From Bradyrhizobium australiense (lineage in GTDB: Bacteria; Pseudomonadota; Alphaproteobacteria; Rhizobiales; Xanthobacteraceae), in the NCBI RefSeq assembly GCF_013114825.1, contig NZ_JAAVLX010000010.1, positions 1 to 64,000 of the forward strand: a stretch of DNA of 64,000 nt. The letters are read 5' to 3'. Positions within the stretch are counted from its first letter, which is position 1. Every line of letters begins with the position of its first letter. Under the pieces are notes generated by a model that saw nothing but the letters and a program-made list of their open reading frames with translations, was not told where the DNA came from and searched no databases. Shown in pieces: positions 55,793 to 64,000 of this stretch. A program made the translations under genes and the position numbers.

Positions 55793-57005
55793 TAACGACC
55801 AACACGATCGGCGTCGGCGGCCGCCCACGATGAGGATCCTGGTAGCGCATAACTGTTACCAGCAACCGGGCGGCGAGGACGAGCAAGTCGCGGTCGAGGT
55901 CGCCATGCTCCGTTCCTTCGGGCACGAGGTCGCGCAGTATAACCTGCACAACCATTCGATCGATTCAATGAACCGTTTTGCGCTTGCGTCGCGCACCGTA
56001 TGGAGCCGCTCGGCCTTCCTCGAACTGAGGCGGTTGCTGCGAATGCATCAGCCGCAGATCGTTCATTTCCACAACACGTTTCCGCTGATCTCGCCGGCCG
56101 CATACTGGGCCGCCCGAGCCGAGGGCGCGCCAGTGGTCCAGACCCTCCACAACTTTCGCCTCTGCTGCGTCAACGCGGTTCTGTTCCGCGACGGCCGGGT
56201 TTGCGAAGATTGTTTGGGAAAGGCGATTCCATGGCCCGGCGTCCTGCACAAGTGCTATCGCGACAGCCGGGGCGCGAGCGGCGCGACCGCGGCCATGCTT
56301 ACAACGCATCGACTGCTGGGCACCTGGCGCGAAGCCGTCGACGTTTACATTGCCCCGTCCGAATTCACGCGATGCAAGCTGGTCCAGGGAGGGCTGCCCG
56401 CTGACAAGATCGTCGTCAAGCCGAACTTCGTCTACCCCGATCCTGGCTTCGGCGAAGGCGGTGGGGGATTCGCGTTATTCGTCGGGCGATTGTCCCAAGA
56501 GAAAGGCGTAGAGACGCTTCTCGCGGCATGGCGGCGCCTCGGCGGCCTCATTCCGCTGAAGATCGTTGGAGATGGACCGATGGCGCCGAATGTACGCGAA
56601 GCCGCGGCCATGGACGGCGGGATCGAGTGGCTGGGATACAGGCCGCTCGACACCGTCTACCACTTGTTGGGCGAGGCGAGCGTTCTGGTCTTACCGTCGC
56701 GCTGTTACGAAACCTTCGCCCGCGTCGCCGTCGAAGCATTTGCAAAGGGCACGCCCGTTGTTGCGTCCCGGTTAGGCGCTATGGCCGAAATTGTCGAAGA
56801 CGGCCGCACTGGCCTGCACTTCGAACCGGGAGATGCGGGCGACCTCGCCGCGAAAGTGCTGCGACTGCTAGTGCAACCGTCCGAATTGGCGCAGATGCGA
56901 CAGGCCGCCCGTGACAAGTTCGCAAGGAGCTTTGTCGCTGACGTCAACCACGACGCGCTCATGGCGATCTACGAGCGCGCCATCAGAACTCGGCATCCTG
57001 AGTAG
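55761..57005 (+). CDS. GT4-family glycosyltransferase
   Basis: 414 residues. The start MMDPVL has GGAAGG four bases upstream; Met24 (55830) begins the conserved MRILVAHNCYQQPGGEDEQV, the acceptor-side start of a GT4 enzyme. The C-terminal half carries LFVGRLSQEKGVETLLAAW, GDGPMAPNV and the E-x7-E motif CYETFARVAVEAFAKGTPVV. It adds a sugar from a nucleotide donor. The start is inside the end of the deacetylase gene. Confidence 0.92.
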   Translation: MMDPVLTHAADNDQHDRRRRPPTMRILVAHNCYQQPGGEDEQVAVEVAMLRSFGHEVAQYNLHNHSIDSMNRFALASRTVWSRSAFLELRRLLRMHQPQIVHFHNTFPLISPAAYWAARAEGAPVVQTLHNFRLCCVNAVLFRDGRVCEDCLGKAIPWPGVLHKCYRDSRGASGATAAMLTTHRLLGTWREAVDVYIAPSEFTRCKLVQGGLPADKIVVKPNFVYPDPGFGEGGGGFALFVGRLSQEKGVETLLAAWRRLGGLIPLKIVGDGPMAPNVREAAAMDGGIEWLGYRPLDTVYHLLGEASVLVLPSRCYETFARVAVEAFAKGTPVVASRLGAMAEIVEDGRTGLHFEPGDAGDLAAKVLRLLVQPSELAQMRQAARDKFARSFVADVNHDALMAIYERAIRTRHPE

Positions 57006-57014
57006 CCCAGCGCC

Positions 57015-58263
57015 GATTCCGACAGCACCCGTCAAGAAGTCCTGGAGCATACTTGCGACCGTTTTCGAAACGCGCTCGATGCCGCGAACATCGCGTATTG
57101 CATCACCCACGGCTACGAAGTCTTGCCCCCACGCGTACCAGCCAATATAAGTCCCGAACGGCGCACGGAACTGTTCAAACGCCATCGCAAAGGCAATTGG
57201 GTCGGATGTCGTGCGCTGCCGGTCGCGGGCAAAAGCGGTTCTGCACGCTTTGTGGACCTCGATGTCGGTGGCGGCTAGAACCTGAATGGGCGTCGATATT
57301 ACGACGCAGAACAGTTCACCATGCCGCCAACGACTCGGTCAACTCTGGCTTCCCGCGGTTCCGATCGAGTTCGGCTGCTATCGCATTCGCCACGTCATCA
57401 AAGGTTCTTTCTCAGACGAGAATGCGCGAAAACTCACCGGTCTCTACCGGCAGGATCCCGCCGGATGGGCAGCGGAGATCTCACGATTCTGGACTTCGGC
57501 TACGGCCGCGAGCTTACGAGATGCGATCGAATGTGATGATTGGGAGACAATTCGGCGCGACCTCGCAAAAGGTGGTGCCGAGCTCCAGCGACGAATAATG
57601 CTCCGACAACCATTGCGGGTCGTTGGCTATCGGTTGGGCGGGATAGCACGGCAGGTGAGCCGCGCTTGCTGACCGAAAGGCGGCGTGGCTGTCATATTTC
57701 TCGGGCCGGATAGGGCCGGCAAATCGTCGGTAATGCACAAGATGCGTAAGGAGTTGGCCGGTGCATTTTCGAACACACATTGCCTGATATTGCCGCTGGC
57801 GCTCTTTCGCCGGTGGCGCGGTCGCGCCGAAGGGCCTCCGCCGTTCGCATTGCCCGTCCGAGCTCTCGGCTATTGATTGGTCTACTACACGGCCGGCTAC
57901 CGGGTTTCGATCGGGCCGCATTGGCGCGATCCGCTCTGGACATTCACGACGATGCTTGGTCGATTCCAAGCAATACCGCTATACCGGCCCAGCGTGGCTG
58001 TTGCAGTGGATTTTGGCTCTTGATCCCAAAGCCAGATCTGATCATCCTGCTCGACGCATCGGCCAACCTGCTTGAAACGCGGAAACAAGAACTGCAGTTC
58101 GAGCGAACCGCCAAACAGGTGGATTGCTTATGCAAACTCATTCGCACGCTGCCCAATGGTAATGTCGTGGATGCATCCGCACCGCTGCGAGACGTAGTGA
58201 CCGCCGTTAACGACGTGATCCTCGGCACCTTGAGCCGCCGCTTCGATTCCGAGGAGGATGAGC
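57015..58263 (+). pseudogene. Decayed second copy of the nucleotidyltransferase-kinase fusion
   Basis: Pieces in several frames line up with the intact gene at 52339-53778. LDAANIAYCITHGYEVLPPR matches its LDRAEIPYCVLHGYERYPQR, but the SDVD metal pair is lost and a TAG follows at the end of the piece. VPIEFGCYRIRHVIKGSF and LTGLYRQDPAGWAAEISRFW match the linker part. AVIFLGPDRAGKSSVMHKM matches the P-loop, and PDLIILLDASANLLETRKQE matches the last part, ending with VNDVILGTLSRRF. The reading frame breaks at least three times, so no full protein can be made. Confidence 0.88.
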
Positions 58264-58630
58264 GGCGATGCACGGCTTGCCCCTGCAAACCAGCGCCGGC
58301 AACGCCGCGCCTTGCCTTATGGCTCACGCTGTTGTGCGTGACGCTTTTAGGCCATGCCTTGGCCGATAAGGGATTTCGCGCACCTCGGGGTCCCGCCGCT
58401 CTTCATTGGCGAAGCGGTCCTGCCTTTGGGCTTGATGGGAAGGCCAGTGGCTCAGGGTGCTGCGCGCGACCCCTGCGTTTGGCTCAATGGGTGCTTGCGC
58501 TGTGGGATGTCCTCCGGACTTGTTCCTGCATCGCTCCCCTACGGAGTCGATGCGCTGCGCGACGCCACCATCTTGGCACGGCGCTTTCGCGGCTCAAAGC
58601 GCTCGGCTTGTCCGTGGCGCTGAACACGGC
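58264..58630 (+). pseudogene. Decayed relic of a Wzy-like polymerase
   Basis: LALWLTLLCVTLLGHALADKGF, then in another frame DFAHLGVPPLFIGEAVLPLG and LPYGVDALRDATI, match SDYYLLLLLGVLLGYAFLGK, GFAYLGLPPIFIGEIAFFTG and VYGFDALRDSVV of the intact gene at 44988-46385, in the same order. Only the first third is present, and frames change. Behind it (to about 58870) lies unassigned sequence. Confidence 0.8.
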
Positions 58631-58973
58631 CCGCTCGGCGCCTGAGATCAGAGTACTGCGGAGCTGCTGCAAGCCGCGGCCGAGAGCCGGGCCAAAAATC
58701 TGTTGCGCGGCCTGTTCGACTCCGCTGTCTTCAAGATTCTCGTGCGTTAGCGGCCTGTCGGCTGCATGTAAATCGACGCGCATGGCCCCCAGGCGCATCG
58801 GGCAAAACGGTGCGAGGGCCAGCCGAGTAGCCCTTAAGGATTACCCCGACTGCAAGCCTTTTCATCGTGATTGATCCGGCGTTCACTCTGCAATTGCCGT
58901 TATGAGGCCTGCGATCAGCGCTGTCAGGATCTGCCCCAAACCAGCCGCATGGTTCATAACCTTGGAGCCGGGA

Positions 58974-59885
58974 ATGCCGAGAATGACAGCGCGGCTAAAT
59001 GTAACGGAGATGGTTACCCTTCCGCGGGCTTATTACGAGGAGGTCGCGCGCGACACGCTAGGTATTCTCTGGTATGAAAAGCGACTGATCGTGGGAATCC
59101 TTCTCGTGGCTCTTTCGGTCGCATTAATTGCGCTTGTGCTAATTGGCCCTCGCTATTCGGCCGAAGCCATGATCCAGCTCAATTTCAACCGTGAGGAGCC
59201 AACCACCGGCCCGAAAACTCAGTCGATCGCGACGGTGGAGGCTGTCGCACTCGTAGGCAGCGCAGCACACGCCATCCGTTCGCGGGCAACGGCCAACGCC
59301 GTCGTGGCTCGGCTTGGCCTTGACAAGGATCCAGATTTTGCACGCGAGTCTACCTTGTGGCGCGTACTCTCAGGCGTGCGAAGAACGCTCGGCCTGGCGG
59401 GGGTGACGCTGACGCCCCGCGATCTTGCAGCGAACCAGCTGATGCGCAAGGTCACCGTGGCCAACGACCCACGGTCCTATTTGATATCTATCACGGCTAC
59501 CACAGGAGATCCGGGGCAGGCTGTTACCCTCGCGAATGCGGTTGCGTTGGAATACCTCCGCGGCCAGATGCTGCAACAATTTTCTGATAGCCAGGCGGCC
59601 GCTGAGCGTGAACTGTTTCAGCTTTCCTCGATATACGGTGTACGTCACCCCAGCTACGCTCTCGCGCGCACGAGGCTCGACGCGCTGGAAAATCGCCTCA
59701 TCGCCTTGCGTGACGCGGCACCTGACGACGATACCGTCAGACTCGTCATAGGGCAGTCATTCGTGGCGGCCAAAAAGACTTTGCTGCCTTCCGGGCCCCC
59801 TATCATTTCGATCCTTGTGCTTACGGCGGGCGCGGCCCTCTGTCTCGGGATGTGTCTGGCTCTATGGCTCATGCCGCGCAGGTAG
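58974..59885 (+). CDS. Wzz-like chain-length/export protein without kinase domain
   Basis: 303 residues. ATG at 58974 with GGAG six bases upstream. A short N-terminal cytoplasmic part leads to TM1 (about 38-58, LIVGILLVALSVALIALVLI), a periplasmic part (YSAEAMIQLNF, SYLISITATTGDPGQAVTLAN with helices up to about 265) and TM2 (about 273-298, PIISILVLTAGAALCLGMCL). This is the Wzz/ExoP N-terminal plan, but there is no P-loop or Tyr-rich tail, so the tyrosine-kinase half is missing. It should set polymer length together with the export protein at 46447. Confidence 0.88.
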   Translation: MPRMTARLNVTEMVTLPRAYYEEVARDTLGILWYEKRLIVGILLVALSVALIALVLIGPRYSAEAMIQLNFNREEPTTGPKTQSIATVEAVALVGSAAHAIRSRATANAVVARLGLDKDPDFARESTLWRVLSGVRRTLGLAGVTLTPRDLAANQLMRKVTVANDPRSYLISITATTGDPGQAVTLANAVALEYLRGQMLQQFSDSQAAAERELFQLSSIYGVRHPSYALARTRLDALENRLIALRDAAPDDDTVRLVIGQSFVAAKKTLLPSGPPIISILVLTAGAALCLGMCLALWLMPRR

Positions 59886-60182
59886 CCCCGGCTGGACAAA
59901 CTCGCCATCGTGGAGGACCGCGCTGGATAGCCTCTCCGCGCGTAACCATCGCAATTTCGCAAGAGAGATGCGATCCTGCGGACGCAACCCGAGTAAGCTG
60001 ACCTTTACCGACCAGACCGAAGATCATCCAAAACCAATCGGAATTTCGTCCCGATCGATAAATGCGAGGTCGCCAATGAAACCAGCGCCCTGTAATAAGT
60101 GCAATCATTCGGTAACTCCTGATGAGCCACGGCAAGCGGCAACGTAGAAAACATTAAGCGAAATGAGCGTCTCTATTCATCA
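59886..60182. other. Short gap between two convergent genes
   Basis: About 300 bases with no frame I can support and no clear hairpin with T-run. Confidence 0.4.
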
Positions 60183-62408
60183 CTATTTCAAGCTTTCGAT
60201 CCGATCCTTCGCATCCTCAATGCCGCCTTCCCGCGCTCGTTCATATAGTTCGCGCGCCTTCGTAAGATCACCGGAGGTTCCGCGTGCGTGCCACAATTGC
60301 AGTAGGCGCGCATCGTAAGTCTCAGCCAGCATAAAGGCAGCTCGAGCGCTGCCGCGCTCAAGAGCGTGTTCAAGCAACAGGCGAGCGCCGTTAATATCAG
60401 CTTGCCGGAGCAGTGCGGTTGCCCGAGCAAGTAGCCTGTATTCGTCCACGAGGGAGCGGGACGAAGCGCCGCTCACCGACGTAGATCGCTCTATTTCCAT
60501 GGCGACTTTCGGACCCATATTCGACGCCGCGTCGCGAGCGGTCGACTGCGCCTCGGGACGCGGCAATTCCGAAGCGGACGACCGTCCCGAGGTCGAAGCG
60601 GCGGCTTCGGCAGAAATCTCCGGTGAGCGCCCATTTCGCTCGGTTGTGCTCGAAGAGGACCCAGCCATCCGCTCCTGCGAGCCATCAATGCCCGACTCGC
60701 GTGATGGCAGTGCACGCAGAGCGTTCAAGGCAACGATCTGCCGGCCGCCGGCTTCGAGTTCCTTCCTGAGCGAAATAACTTCGCGCGCGAGGGTGTCAGC
60801 ACGATCGCGCTCGCTGCCGAGAACCAGTTTCTGCTCGGCTACTATGGCCCTATTCGTCTCCGTCACTTGCAGCACCTCAGCGTGCGCCGCAGCGAGACGT
60901 GCGGAATGCTCCTCGACCTCCTTCTGCGCTAAAGCAAGCTCGCGGGCGAGCGTCTCGCTCTTGTCGCGTTCCTTCCCAAATGCAAGCTTTCGTTCGATTT
61001 TCGCCGCCTCAGCGCTTCGCACGGCCTCCAGACCCGCGGCACGCGCCGCATCGAGCTCCCCCCGGAGGGTGGTTAATTCGCGCGCAAGGGCCTCTGCCCT
61101 GTCTCGTTCCTGATTGAGCGCTTCTTTTTGCTCGACCTTCGCCTCGGCGGCTTGCGCGGCTTCCGGACCTGCGACCCGCGCGGCGTCAAGTTCTGCCCGG
61201 AGAGAGGTAAGTTCACGCGCAAGCGCGTCTGCCTTGCCCCGCTCCTGTTCGAGCGCCTGCCTTTGCATTGTCTCCGCCTCGACGGCTTGCGCGGCTTCCG
61301 AACCTGCGATCCGCGCGGCGTCAAGTTCTGCCCGGAGGGAGGTAAGTTCACGCGCAAACGCGTCTGCCTTGCCCCGCTCCTGTTCGAGCGCCTGCTTTTG
61401 CTTTCTCTCCGCCTCGACGGCTTGCGCGGCTTCCGAACCTGCGATCCGCGCGGCGTCAAGTTCTGCCCGGAGGGAGGTAAGTTCACGCGCAAACGCGTCT
61501 GCCTTGCCCCGCTCCTGTTCGAGCGCCTGCCTTTGCATTGTCTCCGCCTCGACGGCTTGCGCGGCTTCCGAACCTGCGATCCGCGCGGCATCAAGTTCTG
61601 CCCGGAGGGAGGTAAGTTCACGCGCAAGCGCGTCTGCCTTGCCGCGCTCCTGTTCGAGCGCCTGCCTTTGCATTTTCTCCGCCTCGACGGCTTGCGCGGC
61701 TTCCGAACCTGCGATCCGCGCGGCATCAAGTTCTGCCCGGAGGGAGGTAAGTTCACGCGCAAGCGCGTCTGCCTTGCCCCGCTCCTGTTCGAGCGCCTGC
61801 CTTTGCATTGTCTCCGCCTCGACGGCTTGCGCGCCTTCCGAACCTGCGATCCGCGCCCGATCGAGCTCCACCCAGAGGGAGGAAACTTCACGCGCAAGCG
61901 CACCTGCCCTATCTCGCTCTTGATCAAGCGCCTGCTTTTGCTTAATCCTCGCCGCTTCAGTCGCTGACCGCAGCGTATCGAGTTCTTCTCGGAGCGACGA
62001 GGTAAGCGCACGTGCAAGAACTTCAGCGCTGTCGCACCCCTGTTGGTGTTCAATCGCCTGCTTTCGCTCCAAAGCCGGAGTGGATTGTCGCGCGACTTTG
62101 CTATTCGCCGGACTTAGTGGTTGATTGGGTTTCAGCCGATCTGCGAGAAGTTCGTTTTTCGCACTGCCCCAGTCGAGAATCTGCTTCCGTTGGACGAACG
62201 TCGTCTCAACGACCCGCAATGATTTGTCCCGCGGGACGGTGGGCTCTGCGATTTTGCGTTCCATTTCGTTTGATGCAGCGAACGACTGGGCACGCGTATT
62301 GCTTTCCTTACATAATCCGCTGTCCCCCGCAGCGGCAATGAAAAGCCACAGAACACACACTACTGCAGTAACACTCTTGCGTGCCACCTCTATTGCCTGC
62401 AAGCCCAT
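60183..62408 (-). CDS. Exported coiled-coil protein with 45-residue repeats
   Basis: 741 residues. After a hydrophobic N-terminal segment (SVTAVVCVLWLFIAAAG, signal peptide or anchor) there is a low-complexity region and then a long coiled coil. About six 45-residue units follow one another, with the core ALEQERGKADALARELTSLR then AELDAARIAGSEAAQAVEAE; four of them are nearly identical. Two more diverged units (with QERDRAEALARELTTLRGEL) lead into a Ser-rich linker and a TPR/Sel1-like end (ARELYERAREGGIEDAKDRI). I recall similar tails in Bradyrhizobium but no function. It may organise the cell surface or polymer-export apparatus. Confidence 0.78.
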   Translation of the reverse strand: MGLQAIEVARKSVTAVVCVLWLFIAAAGDSGLCKESNTRAQSFAASNEMERKIAEPTVPRDKSLRVVETTFVQRKQILDWGSAKNELLADRLKPNQPLSPANSKVARQSTPALERKQAIEHQQGCDSAEVLARALTSSLREELDTLRSATEAARIKQKQALDQERDRAGALAREVSSLWVELDRARIAGSEGAQAVEAETMQRQALEQERGKADALARELTSLRAELDAARIAGSEAAQAVEAEKMQRQALEQERGKADALARELTSLRAELDAARIAGSEAAQAVEAETMQRQALEQERGKADAFARELTSLRAELDAARIAGSEAAQAVEAERKQKQALEQERGKADAFARELTSLRAELDAARIAGSEAAQAVEAETMQRQALEQERGKADALARELTSLRAELDAARVAGPEAAQAAEAKVEQKEALNQERDRAEALARELTTLRGELDAARAAGLEAVRSAEAAKIERKLAFGKERDKSETLARELALAQKEVEEHSARLAAAHAEVLQVTETNRAIVAEQKLVLGSERDRADTLAREVISLRKELEAGGRQIVALNALRALPSRESGIDGSQERMAGSSSSTTERNGRSPEISAEAAASTSGRSSASELPRPEAQSTARDAASNMGPKVAMEIERSTSVSGASSRSLVDEYRLLARATALLRQADINGARLLLEHALERGSARAAFMLAETYDARLLQLWHARGTSGDLTKARELYERAREGGIEDAKDRIESLK
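61121..61930 (-). repeat. 135-bp in-frame tandem repeat array (minisatellite)
   Basis: Six units of exactly 135 bases start at 61121, 61256, 61391, 61526, 61661 and 61796. The inner four differ by only a few bases and the outer two have diverged. The unit keeps the coding frame (45 codons) and makes other frames open as well, giving false long frames on both strands. Confidence 0.92.
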
Positions 62409-63329
62409 CGTGATAACTCTAGTGGTCAGGGCGTGATTATTCTCATGACACCGCCTTCGCCAGTCATTTGTCGATCTCGCACTTGAGGTAGTCAAAAGGG
62501 AGTAGCTGGACCAGTCGCCCGCCGTCACCTGCACTGACAACTAAGCTGACAAGGGCATCGAAGCTGATCTAAATCCTCAAAGACCACCCGAAAAGGCCCA
62601 CGCCCTGTTGCAGTCACCGCTCGATAATTCGCTCCTAATTTCCGTGCACTGGATCGGGAACACGATCTCGCCAGAAGCCGATCCCGATCGGCGTCCAGTC
62701 TCCGGGCTGCACCTCTTCCTTCCCTGAAGCTTCCGCGGGATGGCGCGAACCCACTGTGCGTCTGGGCGAAAGCCGCGCCTCATGGTTTCTCCAAGTCAAG
62801 GTTTCATCGAGTCTCCGCGCCCACTGGGTAACTCTACCACTCCGCTTGCTCTCAACTAGGGAAGCCACCCATACCGTCTTTGGATTTTTTGTTGGTTTTT
62901 ACGAGGTGCGGCTCGTCCCAAACTCTAACGCAAATCTCGCCATCAGATTCAACGTGATTCCGCCCTTAGCATTCTCCAGCGCGAGCGCCTTGGTGAAGCC
63001 GATGTCGCCGGCCTTGGGCGGCGAATAATTCACTTGGCCGAACAGGCCCTTCCGCCGTTGAGAAGATGCTAATGACACGGCCGCACTTGCGGGCGCGCAC
63101 GCCTGATCACACAGCACGTCATGGTTGACAGCGAGCATTCGTGTTGATCCCGCATGTCGCTGAATGATCTTTGATGAAGCTGCTCAATGAGCGCAAATCG
63201 CGCGTACGTCCGGGAATGAGATCGGTGTAATTACTCAAACTGGCATTTTCTGATGGAGTCCGAAGCCGCTTCACCAAAATGTTCTGAGGGGCAACACGAT
63301 CCTGGCAATACCTAAGATTCCACTACTCG
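62409..63329. other. Intergenic stretch with an SDR gene relic
   Basis: About 920 bases without an intact gene. The only recognisable part is the relic of an acetoacetyl-CoA-reductase-like gene at 62944-63060 (entered separately). The rest has short frames on both strands without motifs. Confidence 0.5.
62944..63060 (-). pseudogene. Relic of an acetoacetyl-CoA-reductase-like SDR gene
   Basis: KGLFGQVNYSPPKAGDIGFT and KALALENAKGGITLN match the active-site part (Tyr-x-x-x-Lys as YSxxK) of PhaB/FabG-type reductases. Just upstream RVISI in another frame joins to SSQ, showing a frame change. Neither the nucleotide-binding start nor the end of the gene is present. Confidence 0.8.
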
Positions 63330-63944
63330 CTATTTCGCGACCCGCTCTTCCCCCTTCTTGCTCACGTGCCAAATGTGAATGTGATAATGGGGCTTATCGA
63401 GTCCAGGATGACCGGAATTGAAGTAGACGGTTACGTGGTCGCCGGTTCCGGCGAGGCCTTCAAGATCGAACTGTTTCCGGTTCTGAAGGTCCTCGATGGG
63501 GAGCATGTAGATCGTGCTGCTCAGTCTGCCCCGGCGGTCGAAAGCACGGTATGGTCCGTTCGGGAGTTTTTCGGGCTGAACGTAAAGCTCGCCAATACCG
63601 GGGAAGAAGGACGGAAAATCCACGAGCGAGCTCACCTTCTTATATCCTGTGCGTTCGCTCTTCCTTCTGTCGCTTATGTGCACCGCCACTCGTTTCGGCC
63701 TGCGCGAGTGCGTGTAACGGGTGTGCATGTAGATCGTGCTGCTCAGCCTGCCCCTAACGTCGAACCCACGGAACGGTCCGTCCGGGATTTCTTTGGGCTG
63801 AACGGTACCAGGGCAGAAGCGCGAACAGCCCCCGAGCGGGCTCACCTTCTTATAACCTGTGCGCTCGCTCTGCGCGCTCGCCCCAAGAGGCATGGCGAGG
63901 ATGGCCAGAAAGCCGATGGCACATGCACGCATCATCATTGTCAT
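63330..63944 (-). CDS. Secreted protein with an internal duplication, unknown function
   Basis: 204 residues with a signal peptide (ACAIGFLAILAMPLGASAQ). The mature part begins with SERTGYKKVS, and the same words return at about residue 95. RGRLSSTIYM occurs twice as well (about 65 and 143). The second unit is the complete one, going on to GDHVTVYFNSGHPGLDKPHY and HIHIWHVSKKGEERVAK, as I recall for single-domain relatives in Bradyrhizobium. The first unit is a shortened copy. AAGG is placed before the start; Met3 (63938) has the better spacing. Function unknown. Confidence 0.8.
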   Translation of the reverse strand: MTMMMRACAIGFLAILAMPLGASAQSERTGYKKVSPLGGCSRFCPGTVQPKEIPDGPFRGFDVRGRLSSTIYMHTRYTHSRRPKRVAVHISDRRKSERTGYKKVSSLVDFPSFFPGIGELYVQPEKLPNGPYRAFDRRGRLSSTIYMLPIEDLQNRKQFDLEGLAGTGDHVTVYFNSGHPGLDKPHYHIHIWHVSKKGEERVAK

Positions 63945-64000
63945 GACCTTCCATTGCTGCTCGAGGGCCGCCCTGTAACGGATGTGAGATAGATCAGCGG

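Noticed and set aside
61073..62053. Long extra frames on both strands in the 135-bp repeat region, and a CRISPR-like look
   Set aside because: The unit length is a multiple of three, so any frame without a stop stays open. There are no spacers between the units, so it is not a CRISPR array.

Overview
The window looks like a chromosomal stretch of a Bradyrhizobium-type alphaproteobacterium (Nitrobacteraceae). The reasons are the high GC, the NAD-dependent formate dehydrogenase cluster fdsGBA-fdhD-fdsD, glnE coupled to a histidine kinase, a Bug-type solute-binding protein, an OprB porin, and intergenic repeats and small proteins that I recall as typical of Bradyrhizobium. No database search was possible, so family names rest on motifs and recalled sequence patterns.

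Layout. 0.36-3.2 kb: an IclR regulator divergent from a Bug-type binding protein that is coupled to a frameshifted metallo-beta-lactamase-fold hydrolase. 3.2-4.3 kb: a long non-coding stretch of nested inverted repeats. 4.3-8.2 kb: a CDF metal transporter and a PAS histidine kinase. 8.2-15.4 kb: a LysR regulator divergent from the formate dehydrogenase operon. 15.6-18.1 kb: two small proteins and a thiamine-pyrophosphate enzyme. 18.3-22.7 kb (minus strand): a histidine kinase and glnE. The kinase's partner response regulator appears to have been lost except for its last codons, at the edge of a small integrase-bearing element (about 22.7-27.3 kb) that ends with a PIN-domain gene.

27.3-36.7 kb is worn-down accessory DNA. 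An SDR start codon region, a ribbon-helix-helix gene with two compensating indels, a TolA-like gene in two pieces on either side of an OprB porin, an exonuclease tail and a truncated DMT transporter lie between intact genes (PHB-depolymerase-type esterase, lytic transglycosylase, several unknowns).

36.7-59.9 kb is a surface- or exo-polysaccharide locus. Two LuxR-type regulators sit at its left end. They are followed by a polyprenyl-phosphate sugar transferase, a GDP-mannose-epimerase-like enzyme, a beta-helix protein, glycosyltransferases, an O-antigen-ligase/polymerase, an ExoF/Wza-type export protein, a UDP-xylose-synthase-like enzyme, a WecB/TagA transferase, a flippase, deacetylases, a methyltransferase, a GT4 glycosyltransferase and a Wzz-like chain-length protein. 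This is a Wzx/Wzy-type pathway: initiation on a lipid carrier, extension, flipping, polymerisation and export. Its most unusual parts are a flippase fused to a C-terminal protein-kinase-like domain, followed directly by a fusion of a nucleotidyltransferase-like domain with a thymidylate-kinase-like P-loop domain. Decayed second copies of the latter and of the polymerase lie about 4 kb downstream. A deacetylase is also duplicated, with one broken copy and signs of gene conversion.

60-64 kb holds a secreted or anchored coiled-coil protein built on 135-bp tandem repeats, a relic of an acetoacetyl-CoA-reductase-like gene, and a small secreted protein with an internal duplication. Four genes or gene relics (2.3, 28.0, 35.7 and 63.0 kb) carry single-base frame changes, so either real decay or consensus errors in the assembly should be kept in mind.
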